Below are positions 18,715 through 27,981 of a stretch of 64,000 bases of DNA, in pieces. The stretch lies in assembly GCA_963713815.1 (NCBI GenBank), contig CAVQNH010000045.1, positions 310,001 to 374,000 of the forward strand. Direction: 5' to 3'. Both the position numbers and the translations under genes were made by a program. How positions within the stretch are numbered: the first letter of the stretch is position 1; every line of letters starts with the position of its first letter. A model generated the notes under the pieces. That model was not told the DNA's origin. It was given only the letters and a program-made list of their open reading frames with translations, and did no database searches. The DNA is from RYN-230 sp963713815 (GTDB taxonomy: Bacteria > Actinomycetota > Actinomycetes > Streptosporangiales > Streptosporangiaceae).

Positions 18715-19503
18715 TCAGAACGCGGCCTGCGCAGTCAGGCCGGCGTCGGCCACGACGGCCGCGCCGGTCATCGCGCTTGAGTCGGAACTCAGCAGGAAGA
18801 GCACGACCGCGGCGATCTCCTCAGGCTCGATGACCGTGCCCCGGGGGTGGATACGGCCCCAGGTCTCGATGGTCTCCTCCGGGTCACCGGGCGCCAGTTC
18901 GGCGGCGCGGCGGAGCATGGGGGTGCGCACCGAGCCCGGCAGCACGCAGTTCACCCGGATCCGGTCCTGGGCGTGGTCCAGGGCCAGCGACTTGGTCAGC
19001 GAGACCACGCCGCCCTTGGACGCCGCGTACGAGGCCACCTCACGCTGGCTGGCCAGCGCCTGGACCGAGGCCATGTTCACGATCGCGCCGCCACCGCGGG
19101 CGCGCAGGTGCGGGAGGGCGTACTTGGCCATCAGGAACTGGCCCTTGAGGTTGGTGTCCACCACCGTGTCCCAGTCCTGCTCCCGGTACTCCGGCAGGAC
19201 ACCGTAGATGACCACGCCCGCGTTATTGACCAGGAGGTCCAGGCCGCCGAAGGCGTCCACGGCGGCCTGGACGGCCCGCTCAGCGTCGGCAGCGTCCGTC
19301 ACGCTGCCGGCTACCGCGATGGCGCGCCCGCCGGCCTCGGTGATCTCGGCGCTGACCTGCCGGGCGGCGGCCGCGTCGCGGTCCACGACGGCTACGGCCG
19401 CGCCCTCACTGGCCAGCGCCCGGGCGATCGCGGCACCGATGCCCATCCCGGCCCCGGTGACCAGGCCGGTTTTCCCGGTGAAACGCGCGTATGAGCCTGC
19501 CAT
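18715..19503 (-). CDS. SDR family oxidoreductase
   Basis: The 262-residue classical SDR has the cofactor loop TGAGMGIG, the NNAG strand, catalytic YAASK (Tyr/Lys), an upstream Ser in NMASVQ, and a C-terminal PGSVRTPML. An acidic residue after strand 2 (VVDRD) suggests NAD rather than NADP. In the island it could oxidise a sugar or a 2-keto-3-deoxy acid. It is 86 bases downstream of the epimerase-like gene. Confidence 0.9.
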   Translation of the reverse strand: MAGSYARFTGKTGLVTGAGMGIGAAIARALASEGAAVAVVDRDAAAARQVSAEITEAGGRAIAVAGSVTDAADAERAVQAAVDAFGGLDLLVNNAGVVIYGVLPEYREQDWDTVVDTNLKGQFLMAKYALPHLRARGGGAIVNMASVQALASQREVASYAASKGGVVSLTKSLALDHAQDRIRVNCVLPGSVRTPMLRRAAELAPGDPEETIETWGRIHPRGTVIEPEEIAAVVLFLLSSDSSAMTGAAVVADAGLTAQAAF

Positions 19504-19589
19504 CCTCGTTCTCCGCCTCTCTCTGGAATGTCCCGGCCCGGCCGGCGCCGGTCCTCCCGGGCGGTCGTCCTAGGGCCGGTCGTCTTGGG

Positions 19590-20618
19590 TTAGGCCAGCT
19601 CGACCCGGCCGCCCTCGCCGATGCCGGCCACGGCGGTGTCCGCCTCGAACAGCACGGCCTCCAGGACCACCTGGCGCGCCGCGCCGCCCGCGAAACGGGT
19701 GCCGGCCTGACCCCGGGCCCGGGCGCCGCGCATGCCGTGGCCGGGGATCGTGCCGGCGGGCTCCACCGCGACGGCGTAGGCCCGCTGATACCAGGGCCAG
19801 CCCTCGCCGGACATCACCTCCTGCCAGAGCCAGGCCTGGCCGAACGGGTCCAGCGGCCAGCGGAGCCCGACGCCCAGGCGCAGCCGGGGGTTGGTGATCG
19901 CGAAGTAGCCGCTGGTGAAGTCGCCCAGGTAGGCCAGGACGGCCCGCGGCTCCCCGGGTCCCGGGATCCGGCGCAGGTCGAGCGGGTCCCCGGCGGCGGT
20001 GGTGGCGTGCGGCCACGCATGCTGGCTGCCCGGGGCCAGGAGGGTGCCGGGTGCCTCGTCGTCGGCCAGCACGCTCCGGCAGCCCGCGGACAGCAGGCAG
20101 CCGCCGTCCAGGAACGGGGCGCCGAACGCGGGGTGATGGCTCCACATCACCTCGAGGTCCGCGGCCGACTCGTTGGTGACCGTCTCGGCCAGCCGCAGCA
20201 CCGGGCCATCCAGGGTGAACTCGCGCTCAATGCGCAGTGGCACCGTGAACAGCCGGGTCTCCAGCGTCGCCCAGGTGTCGCCCGTCCCGGTCACCTCCCA
20301 GGGAACCAGGGCCGCCTCGCCGTGATAGCCCCAGGTCACGCCCTGCTCGACGCACTCGTCGCCGCCGTTGGGCAGCAGCACCTGCCAGCCGCCGGGGTAG
20401 GCCTCGACCCAGCGTTCCATCGACGTGGCCGCCCGCAGCCAGGGTCCGGGAGACCGGGTACCCCAGGGTGACTTGAACAGCACGTCCACGCCGGTCCGCC
20501 GGTCGGCCAGCGCGTAGATGTCCGCGCCCTTGGCCGGCAGGATCGTGACCTGGAGATCGTTATTGCGCAGGATGAGCGTGGCCCCGGGCCCCGGCTCAGT
20601 TCTTGGAGAGTGCCGCAC
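19590..20618 (-). CDS. Aldose 1-epimerase-like protein
   Basis: The 342-residue protein has the galactose mutarotase-type beta-sandwich features: LQVTILPAKGADIYALADRR at the start, the central MWSHHPAFGAPF (histidine in the usual active-site region) and LRLGVGLRWPLDPFGQAWLW later. Members interconvert anomers or bind sugars. The GTG start overlaps the ABC ATPase stop by 23 bases, so it belongs to the transport operon. It supports a sugar or sugar-acid substrate for the island. Confidence 0.8.
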   Translation of the reverse strand: MRHSPRTEPGPGATLILRNNDLQVTILPAKGADIYALADRRTGVDVLFKSPWGTRSPGPWLRAATSMERWVEAYPGGWQVLLPNGGDECVEQGVTWGYHGEAALVPWEVTGTGDTWATLETRLFTVPLRIEREFTLDGPVLRLAETVTNESAADLEVMWSHHPAFGAPFLDGGCLLSAGCRSVLADDEAPGTLLAPGSQHAWPHATTAAGDPLDLRRIPGPGEPRAVLAYLGDFTSGYFAITNPRLRLGVGLRWPLDPFGQAWLWQEVMSGEGWPWYQRAYAVAVEPAGTIPGHGMRGARARGQAGTRFAGGAARQVVLEAVLFEADTAVAGIGEGGRVELA

Positions 20619-21423
20619 CGGTAATCCACATCACGATGTCCTGGACGGTGATCTCCTCCTTGCGCAAGTTGGCTACCACGCGGCCGCGCAGCAGCACCAC
20701 GATCCGGTCGCACAGCTCATGCACCTGGGGCATGTTGTGGCTGACCAGGACCACCCCGACCTGCCGCTTGGCGACCTCGTTGACCAGCTGGCCGATCTTC
20801 TCCGACTCCATCACGGCCAGGGCCGCGGTCGGCTCGTCCAGCAGCAGGACGTTCGAGCCCCACAGCACGGCGCGGGCCACCGCGACCGCCTGGCGCTGGC
20901 CGCCGGACAGCAGCCCGCAGCGGGCCCGCACGCTGTGGATCTCGATGGCCAGGGACTCCAGGGCTTCCGCGGCCTCCTTGGCCATCCGGGACCGGTCCAG
21001 GATGCGCAGGCTGCGCAGCAGGCCTTCCCGGCGGCGTTCGCGGCCGAGGAAGATGTTCTCGGCCACGGACAGCTCGGTGGCCAGGGCGAGATCCTGGTAC
21101 ACCACCTCGATCCCGCGCTCGCGGGAGTCTTTCGGGGAGTGGAAGGTGACCGGCTCGCCGTTGACGAGCAGCTCACCCCCGCTCGGCTGGACCGCGCCGC
21201 ACAAGATCTTCAGCAGGGTGGACTTGCCCGCGCCGTTGTCGCCGACCAGGCCGACCACTTCGCCGGGCATGAGCTGCAGGTCGACGCCGCTGAGCGCCTC
21301 GACGCTGCCGTAGCTGCGGGTGATGCCGCGGGCTTCCAGCAGCGGTACCCGCGCCGCCTGGCCGGCTTCGCCCGGGTCGCCCGCTGCGGAGCCTGCTGCC
21401 GGGCCTTCCGCCGGGTCCGTCAT
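20596..21423 (-). CDS. Sugar ABC transporter ATP-binding protein, ribose type, single ATPase domain
   Basis: The 275-residue protein has Walker A GDNGAGKST, Q-loop VVYQDLALA, signature LSGGQRQAVAVA, Walker B VLLLDEPTAAL and the switch histidine in LVSHNMPQV. RbsA/XylG proteins usually carry two ATPase domains; this one has only one, as in FrcA-like systems. The ATG overlaps the permease stop as ATGA. It energises import through the membrane protein encoded just upstream. Confidence 0.92.
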   Translation of the reverse strand: MTDPAEGPAAGSAAGDPGEAGQAARVPLLEARGITRSYGSVEALSGVDLQLMPGEVVGLVGDNGAGKSTLLKILCGAVQPSGGELLVNGEPVTFHSPKDSRERGIEVVYQDLALATELSVAENIFLGRERRREGLLRSLRILDRSRMAKEAAEALESLAIEIHSVRARCGLLSGGQRQAVAVARAVLWGSNVLLLDEPTAALAVMESEKIGQLVNEVAKRQVGVVLVSHNMPQVHELCDRIVVLLRGRVVANLRKEEITVQDIVMWITGAALSKN

Positions 21424-22487
21424 ACTTCCGCCCTCCGCACCAGCCGGTCGGTCAGCACCGCGACGATCAGCAGTGAGCCGAGCACCGTGTCTTCCAGGTA
21501 GGTCGAGAACTGCAGCAGCGCGAACCCGTTCTGCAGCACGCCCAGGATGGCCACGGCGACCAGGGTGCCGAGCATGGTGCCGCGTCCGCCGCGCAAGCTG
21601 GCGCCGCCGAGGATCACCGCGGTGACCACGGACAGCAGGTACGGGTCGCCGATCTGCGGCGCCGCGGAGCCCAGCTCGGAGGTGGTGATGATCCCGGCCA
21701 GGCCGGCGCTCAGCGAGGTGGCCATGAACAGCCCCATCCGGAGCCGGTTGGCCTGGATGCCGGAGCGCACCGCCGCGTCGTAGCTGTCCCCGGTGGCGTA
21801 GATGTGCCGTCCCAGGGCGGTCCAGCGGGCCACGGCCAGGCCGATCAGCCACAACCCGAGGAAGAAGAAGACCGGCACCGGGATGGGTCCGACCTTCCCG
21901 CTGCCCAGCACGCCGAAGCCCGCGCCGGAGATGCTCACCGTGGCCGTGTTGGAGACGGCGTAGGCCAGTCCCAGGAAGATCGAGTAGGTGCCCAGCGTGG
22001 TGACCAGCGAGTTGATCTTGAAGTAGACGGTGATGACCCCGTTGATGATGCCCACGGCCCCGGAGAACACCAGGCCGATCAGGGCCGCGGCCCACACGTT
22101 CACGCCCTGCGCCACCAGCAGGCCCATGAGGACCGAGGTCGAGGCCATGACGCTGCCGATCGAGATGTCGATCTCGCCGGAGATCACCAGCAGGGTCTCC
22201 GCGACCGCCATCACGCCCAGCACGCTGATCACGCTGGCCGCGGTGAGCAGGTTCTGCTCGGTCAGGAAAAACGGTGAGCTGACCCAGATGAGGACGAAGA
22301 CGACCACCAGGACCAGGATCAGCCCCTCACCCTGCAACTGCTCGACGAAGCGCCGCCGGCGGGCCAGCCGCCGCTCGGCGTCGTTCGCCCGCTTCAGCTC
22401 CTCCCGCTCCAGGGCCAGCTCGCCCTCGCGGCTGGTCGGCGCCGGGCCACCGCTGCCCGGGACGCCGTGTTCCAGCTGGCTGCCCAT
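21420..22487 (-). CDS. Sugar ABC transporter permease, RbsC/FrcB type
   Basis: The 355-residue protein has about 10 membrane segments after a charged, probably cytoplasmic head (ERRLARRRRF). ISGEIDISIGSVMA and GALTTGxx-like ILGGASLRGGRGTMLGTL are the conserved blocks of BPD_transp_2 permeases for ribose, xylose and related sugars. I chose ATG at 22487 because GGAAGGTGG precedes it; an upstream in-frame start at 22571 would run through a hairpin. It pairs with the ATPase below and the lipoprotein above. Confidence 0.92.
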   Translation of the reverse strand: MGSQLEHGVPGSGGPAPTSREGELALEREELKRANDAERRLARRRRFVEQLQGEGLILVLVVVFVLIWVSSPFFLTEQNLLTAASVISVLGVMAVAETLLVISGEIDISIGSVMASTSVLMGLLVAQGVNVWAAALIGLVFSGAVGIINGVITVYFKINSLVTTLGTYSIFLGLAYAVSNTATVSISGAGFGVLGSGKVGPIPVPVFFFLGLWLIGLAVARWTALGRHIYATGDSYDAAVRSGIQANRLRMGLFMATSLSAGLAGIITTSELGSAAPQIGDPYLLSVVTAVILGGASLRGGRGTMLGTLVAVAILGVLQNGFALLQFSTYLEDTVLGSLLIVAVLTDRLVRRAEV

Positions 22488-22547
22488 ATGCCACCTTCCC
22501 CGATCCGCGGGCACCGCCCGGGACCTCTGCTGCCCTCGGCGCCGCGG

Positions 22548-22575
22548 CTGGGTGCGCGCCGCAGCGCGCACCCAG
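22548..22575 (-). terminator. Intra-operon hairpin after the sugar-binding lipoprotein gene
   Basis: CTGGGTGCGCGC and GCGCGCACCCAG form a perfect 12-base-pair stem with a 4-base loop, starting 14 bases after the binding-protein stop and before the permease. Such elements often stabilise the binding-protein mRNA or cause partial termination, giving more binding protein than permease. Confidence 0.7.
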
Positions 22576-22589
22576 CCAGGCGCTTTTCC

Positions 22590-23660
22590 TTACTTGCAGT
22601 GCAGGAACGCGGTCTTGGCGGTGACCTCGTAGCCTGCGATGTTGGTCACCTGCGGGACCTTCACGCCGTTCATCTTGTTCATCAGGAGCGAGAGCACCAC
22701 CGGGCCCCACCCGGACGGGTCGAGGTACCACGAGCCGACGTAGTGCGGGTTCGCGCACACCTGGCCGAGCCCGTAGGAGTCGCCGCCGTAGGAGTTGACC
22801 ATGTAGTTCGGCAGGCCGCGGCTGGCGGCCGCCTTGGCCATGCCCCCGGTGTCCTCGTCGTTCACGGCCTGGAGCATGACCACCGCGTTGTGCGGCACGG
22901 CCGACAGGGCCGAGAGCGTGTTGTTGTACGCCTGGGTCTCGATGCCGTTGGTGTCCACCTCGATGATGTGGCTCTTCGGGATGCCCGGGTAGGCCGCCTC
23001 GACGCCGGCCACCGCGCCCTTGTAGCGGGCCAGCACGGCCGCGCCGGACTCAGGCTCGGCGCCCCCGACGAAGTAGGGGATCTTGCCCGGGTACTTCTTC
23101 TTGGCCACGCTGGCCATGTACGCGGACGCGTTCTTCTCGGTGTTGAACGGGTCCAGGCCAACCTGGGGGAACTTGGGCAGCGTGGCGCCCACGATCGTGA
23201 CGGCCGGGATCTTGCTGGAAATGAGGATCTTGGACATGGCGGGCTGGTACTGCGCGAGCACCTGGAAGTCCACGAAGCCGTTGATGCCCTCGTTGATCAG
23301 CGTGTGCAGGTTGCCGATGGCCACCGGGCCGTTCTGGTTGTCCACGGTCTGCAGGACCGTGGCGCAGCCGACGCTCTTCGCCGCGGCCTTGAGCCCGTCG
23401 CTCAGGCTGACCGCGAACGGCTGGCTGTCGGAGAAGACGTCGTAGCCGATCTTGTAGCTGGGCTTCTTGCACAGGGCCTTGGTCGGGTGCGAGAGGTCCA
23501 GGGTTGAGGACCCGGACGCGGAGGCACTGACCGTCGGCCCGGCCGATGCTCCGGACGCTGCCGTGCCGGAGCCCGACGAGGAGCAGGCCGCGGCGGCTAC
23601 CACCAGGGCGCTGGCCAGCGCGCCCCAGCACAAGCCACGGCCGTAGGTTAGTCTTGACAT
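22590..23660 (-). CDS. Sugar ABC transporter substrate-binding lipoprotein
   Basis: The 356-residue protein has a lipoprotein signal (ALVVAAAACSSSG, with the AAAC lipobox) and a Ser/Thr/Ala-rich linker. The Peripla_BP_4 fold follows: YKIGYDVFSDSQPFAVSLSD, then NLHTLINEGINGFVDFQV, and VMLQAVNDEDTGGMAKAAAS. The family binds ribose, xylose, inositol-like sugars and autoinducer-2. It is the first transport gene in the operon and is followed by a strong hairpin. The ligand cannot be predicted from the sequence alone. Confidence 0.92.
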   Translation of the reverse strand: MSRLTYGRGLCWGALASALVVAAAACSSSGSGTAASGASAGPTVSASASGSSTLDLSHPTKALCKKPSYKIGYDVFSDSQPFAVSLSDGLKAAAKSVGCATVLQTVDNQNGPVAIGNLHTLINEGINGFVDFQVLAQYQPAMSKILISSKIPAVTIVGATLPKFPQVGLDPFNTEKNASAYMASVAKKKYPGKIPYFVGGAEPESGAAVLARYKGAVAGVEAAYPGIPKSHIIEVDTNGIETQAYNNTLSALSAVPHNAVVMLQAVNDEDTGGMAKAAASRGLPNYMVNSYGGDSYGLGQVCANPHYVGSWYLDPSGWGPVVLSLLMNKMNGVKVPQVTNIAGYEVTAKTAFLHCK

Positions 23661-23738
23661 GTTTGGTTCTCACCTCACCTTGACGAGCCACTCCACTGTT
23701 GGAGGCGCTGTCGAGCAGGGCTGGCCAGTTCGGCCTGG

Positions 23739-24716
23739 TCAGCCCGTGTTACGTGGCACCCACGCCGCTTCCAGCAGTCCTTCTCTCGCCAGCGCGTAGA
23801 GATGGGCCCGCGCGGTTGCCACGGTCTGGGGCGAGACCGGCGGGCTGGTGCCCACCGTCTCGCCGAGTGCTGCGGCGAGTTCCCTGGTCAGGAACGGCGC
23901 CGGGCCCCGGGTTGCGACCATCTCCCGTGCGATCTGGTCGGCTGTGTCGATGAACGAGAGGCTGTCCCGCAGGAAAGCCAGGCCCTCGGCCCGCGGCATG
24001 GCCGCGACGTGGGCCGGGCAGAGCAGCTGGAACGGGACGTCGAGCAGCCGCCGCAGGCCGCTGCGCGCCTCCTCGACGTCGAGGTAGAGCGGCGCGAACA
24101 CCGAGGTGCCGTCGCAGCTGGCGATCCCGTGGCCCTGCACCGCGTCGCCGGTGAACAGGACGCCGCTGGCCGGGTCGAAATAGGCACAGTGTCCCCAGGT
24201 GTGCCCGCGGGTCTCGATCACGCTGAGCGGGCGGGCGCCCACCGTCACCGTGTCCCCGTCCCGGAGCAGCACGTCCACGCGCGGCTCCGGACGGCACAGC
24301 CCGGCCAGGAAGTCCCGGGTGCCGCGCAGGTCCATGACCCCGGGATAGTCATCCCAGAAACGGGTCCACTGCTTATCGAACGACTCCACCCAGGCGGTGT
24401 CCTCCAGGGGTGCGGCGATGCGCGCGGCCGGGGCCACGCCGCGCCAGGTGCCCTGGCCGCCGGAGTGATCCGGGTGCCCGTGCGTGGCCAGCAGGATGTC
24501 CGCCTGACCGGGAGCGAAGCCCGCCTGCTCGATGGCCGCGGTGAGCGTCGCCTCCCTGGTGCTGGCGATGCCCGGATCGACCAGGCCGAAGCGGCCGGTG
24601 CCCGCGAGCAGGTACGTCCACAGCGGGGCGTTGCACACGTCGGGGTAGTCCGTCGGGAGCTGGTATATCCCGTGCCCCAGGTCGCGTACCTCCCCGGGCG
24701 GTCCTGCGGCGGGCAT
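23739..24716 (-). CDS. MBL-fold metallohydrolase
   Basis: The 325-residue protein has the zinc motif THGHPDHSGG (HxHxDH), a later zinc histidine in ETRGHTWGHCAYF, the bridging aspartate in LFTGDAVQG and a final histidine in LCPAHVAAM. The C-terminal 70 residues resemble the winged-helix-like tail of RNase BN/LACTB2-type proteins. Possible roles include lactone or thioester hydrolysis, which would suit a pathway through sugar lactones or CoA esters. Its ATG overlaps the CaiB stop by one base (TGATG). Confidence 0.85.
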   Translation of the reverse strand: MPAAGPPGEVRDLGHGIYQLPTDYPDVCNAPLWTYLLAGTGRFGLVDPGIASTREATLTAAIEQAGFAPGQADILLATHGHPDHSGGQGTWRGVAPAARIAAPLEDTAWVESFDKQWTRFWDDYPGVMDLRGTRDFLAGLCRPEPRVDVLLRDGDTVTVGARPLSVIETRGHTWGHCAYFDPASGVLFTGDAVQGHGIASCDGTSVFAPLYLDVEEARSGLRRLLDVPFQLLCPAHVAAMPRAEGLAFLRDSLSFIDTADQIAREMVATRGPAPFLTRELAAALGETVGTSPPVSPQTVATARAHLYALAREGLLEAAWVPRNTG

Positions 24717-25879
24717 CAGCCGTCCTCCTTGCCGAAGATCTCCTCGGTGTGCTCGCCCAGGTCCGGCACGCCGCGGTGGATGGCGACCGGTGTCGCGGAG
24801 AAAACGAACGGCGAGGCGGGCGTGCGGAACGACTGGCTGCCGTCACCGATCGGCACCTCCCAGAACATGCCGTTGTGCAGCGCCTGCGGGTCCTGCACCA
24901 GATCGTCGTAGTCCTGGATCGGCGCGCACCACACGTCGTGGGCGAGCAGCGCCTCCAGCCATCGCGCGGTGGTCCCGGTCTTCAGCCGGGCGGCCAGGGC
25001 CGCGTAGATCTCCGCGCGGTGCTCGAGCATGAGCGCGTTCGTGTCGTACCGGGCCAGGTCCGGCAGGTCGAGGGCGCGGCCGACGATGGGGCACGGGGTC
25101 ATGGCGATGGCGATCCCGCCATCCGCGGTCGGGTAGAGCCCGAATGGCGCGGTGGCCCAGATAGATCCGTGGTTCTCGGCCGGCCGCGGCGGGATGGAAC
25201 CGTGGTTCAGGTAATAGGTCAGTTCCTGCTGCTGGGCCGAGATCGTGCAGCTGAACAGGTCCAGCTCGACCCGCTGCCCCTGGCCGGTCTGGCGCCGGTG
25301 CTCCAGCGCGGCCAGGATGCCGATCACGATGTGCAGCGCGGTGTACTGGTCCGCGATCCCGACGCCGGCCGCGGTGGGCGGATCTCCGGCCCGGCCGGCC
25401 AGCCACAGCATCCCGGTCAGGGCCTGGATGAGCATGTCCTGCCCGGGGCGGGCCACATACGGGCCGGTCTGGCCGTACCCGGAGGAGCTGACGAAGATGA
25501 TGGCCGGGTTCCGCCCGGCGAACGCCTCGTAGCCCAGGCCGAGGCGGGCCATGACACCCGGCCGGAAGTTCTCGACCACCACGTCGAACTCGGCCGCCAG
25601 GGCCAGGATGCGCTCGCGGGCCTGCTCGTCCTTCAGGTCGGCGGTCACGCTGCGCTTGTTGCGGTTGAAGGCGAGGAAGGAGTCGGTCTGGCCGTGGGTG
25701 TGCCCGTCGAGGATGCCCCAGTGCCGGCTCCATTCCCCCTCGACGCGCTCGATCTTGACCACGTCGGCGCCGAGGTCGCCGAGGATCTGCGTGGCCAGCG
25801 GGCCCTGCACCAGCGCGGTGAAGTCCAGCACCCGCAGGTGACTCAGGGGTCCTGGGACGTTGCTCGTCGGCTGATCCAC
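24716..25879 (-). CDS. CaiB/BaiF family CoA-transferase (class III)
   Basis: The 387-residue protein has LRVLDFTALVQGPLATQIL, GDLGADVVKIERVEG, NFRPGVMARLGLGYE and GQDMLIQALTGMLWLAG. The aspartate of GQDM matches the catalytic residue of formyl-CoA transferases. These enzymes move CoA between carboxylic acids. The GTG start follows AGGAGCGCAGTA and overlaps the stop of the 59-residue gene by one base. It provides one of two CoA-activation functions in the island. Confidence 0.92.
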   Translation of the reverse strand: MDQPTSNVPGPLSHLRVLDFTALVQGPLATQILGDLGADVVKIERVEGEWSRHWGILDGHTHGQTDSFLAFNRNKRSVTADLKDEQARERILALAAEFDVVVENFRPGVMARLGLGYEAFAGRNPAIIFVSSSGYGQTGPYVARPGQDMLIQALTGMLWLAGRAGDPPTAAGVGIADQYTALHIVIGILAALEHRRQTGQGQRVELDLFSCTISAQQQELTYYLNHGSIPPRPAENHGSIWATAPFGLYPTADGGIAIAMTPCPIVGRALDLPDLARYDTNALMLEHRAEIYAALAARLKTGTTARWLEALLAHDVWCAPIQDYDDLVQDPQALHNGMFWEVPIGDGSQSFRTPASPFVFSATPVAIHRGVPDLGEHTEEIFGKEDG

Positions 25880-26058
25880 TACTGCGCTCCTGCCTGGTCG
25901 TCGTCGAGGCTGGCCAGCACGGCACCGCGGGAGGCCGACCCGACCAGCAGCGCGTAGTGGGCCAGGGCCCCGCTGCGCAGGTAGGGCCCGCGGGCCGAGA
26001 GAGTACGGGTGGCCAGGTCCGCGTCGGTGTCGAGGCTGCCCCGCTGGTCTTCGGCCAT
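25879..26058 (-). CDS. Small hypothetical protein, 59 residues
   Basis: ATG at 26058 follows GGAAAGGTGAG at good spacing. The peptide runs MAEDQRGSLDTDADLATRTL, then a short helical part (SGALAHYALLVGSAS) and an acidic end. Its TAG stop overlaps the CaiB GTG by one base (TAGTG), indicating coupled translation inside the operon. I do not recognise the family. Its tight coupling and clean ribosome site argue that it is real. It may be a small partner of the CoA-transferase. Confidence 0.6.
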   Translation of the reverse strand: MAEDQRGSLDTDADLATRTLSARGPYLRSGALAHYALLVGSASRGAVLASLDDDQAGAQ

Positions 26059-26064
26059 CGCCGC

Positions 26065-27070
26065 TCACCTTTCCTGCCGGTCGCGGCTGCGCCGGGGAGA
26101 CGAGTCCGGCGGCCAGGGCGTCCTGGAAGCCCTTGATCGTTTCGCGCACCCCGTCGGCCAGCGGGACGTTGGGGACGTCGCCGACCGCGTCGTAAATCGC
26201 CGGGGCCGCGAGCAGCGACGGCACCGGAATGGGGTTGTCGTCCCAGGTGATGAGCTGCCCGGTGCCCGGGAGGATCTCGTCGATGAGCCCGGCCAGCGCG
26301 GGCACGCCGATCCGCCGCCCCGGCACGTTCAGGCTGATGGCCTCCCCTGACCCGGCCGCGGCGCGGGCAGACGCGATGAAGGCGCGGGCACAGTCGGGCG
26401 CATAGGTGAGCAGCATGCTGCCGCTGAATTTGATCCGGAATGGCACTCCCGCGGCCGCGGCGAGCATGGCCTTGGTCGGATCCGACGTCATTCCCTGGTC
26501 GCGGCCGAGGCCATAGACGATGAACGGCCGGAGCCCCACCGACCCGATCCCGTGCTGGGCCGCGTAAACCTTCGCGGTGCCCTCGTTGGCCGCCTTGTAC
26601 ACGCCGTAGAACGAGTCCGGCACCAGCGGGGAGCTGTCTGCGACCAGCCCCGCCGGGTGCGCGGCCGGGTTCCCGTAGACCGCGGCAGAGCTCGCGAAGG
26701 CCAGGCCGACGGGCCGGCCGGCGGCCCGGATGGCTTCGAATACGTTGACCGTGCCGACCACGTTGACCGCGGCCCCGAGCGGCGGGTTCGCGGCGCAGAA
26801 CGGGAGCTGCAGGCCGGCCAGGTGGATGACGTGGGTGATCCCGTGGTCGGCCACCAGGGCCGCGACGCCGGGCCCGCTGGTCACGTCGAGCTCGGCGAAT
26901 TCGGGCCGGCCGCCGCCGCGCCCCTGCGAGATGAGCTCAAAGCGGCGCAGATCGCCGCTCAGGTCGGTGGCGACCACCGGCACGCCCTCGTCGAGCAGCA
27001 GCCGGACCGCCCACGCGCCGATGCAGCCTGCGGCGCCGGTGACGAGGAATTTCTCCGTTGACATTGGCAT
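26065..27070 (-). CDS. NAD(P)-dependent sugar epimerase/dehydrogenase, extended SDR (probable frameshift at end)
   Basis: The protein of about 334 residues has the extended-SDR loop GAAGCIGAW, a catalytic YxxxK (YGVYK), a Ser in FASSAAVYGN and substrate-domain features (RPFIVYGLG). It resembles NDP-sugar epimerases and uronate/aldose dehydrogenases. GGAGG lies 7 bases upstream of ATG 27070. The frame has no stop and stays open into the CaiB gene. A single-base shift near 26080-26110 would instead end it at TGA 26067-26065, just before the 59-residue gene, and I prefer that reading. It could oxidise a sugar to its lactone. Confidence 0.8.
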
Positions 27071-27138
27071 GGGACGGACCTCCGGCTCGCGCGGGCGCAG
27101 GCACTAGTCGGGAAGGGCGGGCAGGTAGAAGCGGCCGG

Positions 27139-27981
27139 CTAGGTATCGGTGATGGCGGGGGCCGGGAGCGCGACCCCGGCGAGCACACCCCCGTCGGCAC
27201 GCAGGTCGGCTCCGGTCACGAACGAGGACAGCGGGCTGGCCAGGAACAAGATCACGTCGGCGATCTCGGCCGGGGCCCCGACCCGGCCGAGCGGGTGCAG
27301 GGAGCCCCACTGGGCGATGACGGAGTCCGGGTCCTCGGCGGAGACATCGCGGGCGGCGGCGCGCAGCATGGGCGTGTCGACCGACCCCGGGCTGACCGAG
27401 TTGACCCGGATGCCGTCGGGGGCATGATCGACCGCCATGGCCCTGGTCATGGCGACGATGGCGCCCTTGCTCGCCGTGTACGCGACCACGTTGCGCTGGG
27501 TTGCGGTGGCCTGCGCGGACGCCACGTTCACGATGGCGCCGCCGCCGGAACGCCGCATCAGCGGCACGGCCTGGCCGGCGGCGAGGAACATGCCGCGCAC
27601 GTTGACGTCGAGCACCTCGTCCCACACTGACACCGGGGTGGTTTCCACCGTGCCGTAGCGCTGGATCCCCGCCGAGTTGACCAGCACCGACAGGCGTCCA
27701 TGCCGGGCGGCCACACCGGCCATGAAGCTGGCCATCTGCCCGGGGTCGGCCACGTCGAGCACGGTCCCGCGGGCCTCGTGCCCGGCGGCCCGCATCTCCC
27801 CGGCCGCCCGGTCCACGCCGGGCGGGTCGATGGCGGCCAGCTCGACCGCGGACCCGTGCCGGGCCAGGGCCCAGGCGGCGGCCAGCCCGATGCCGGCACT
27901 CCCGCCGATGACCACCGAGACCGTGCCGGCCATCAGCGTGCGGCCCAGCGGGGCGCCGTCCGGGACCGGGCCGGCGGTCAC
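27139..27981 (-). CDS. SDR family oxidoreductase
   Basis: The 280-residue protein has GGSAGIGLA as the cofactor loop, NSAG for the structural motif, Ser in NVASAQ and catalytic YTASK. Near the end PGSVDTPML matches the other SDR of the island (18715-19503), and the two look like paralogs. The GTG start overlaps the dehydratase stop as GTGA, so the two are coupled. By analogy with non-phosphorylative fucose/rhamnose routes it could oxidise a 2-keto-3-deoxy acid made by the neighbouring dehydratase. Confidence 0.9.
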   Translation of the reverse strand: MTAGPVPDGAPLGRTLMAGTVSVVIGGSAGIGLAAAWALARHGSAVELAAIDPPGVDRAAGEMRAAGHEARGTVLDVADPGQMASFMAGVAARHGRLSVLVNSAGIQRYGTVETTPVSVWDEVLDVNVRGMFLAAGQAVPLMRRSGGGAIVNVASAQATATQRNVVAYTASKGAIVAMTRAMAVDHAPDGIRVNSVSPGSVDTPMLRAAARDVSAEDPDSVIAQWGSLHPLGRVGAPAEIADVILFLASPLSSFVTGADLRADGGVLAGVALPAPAITDT

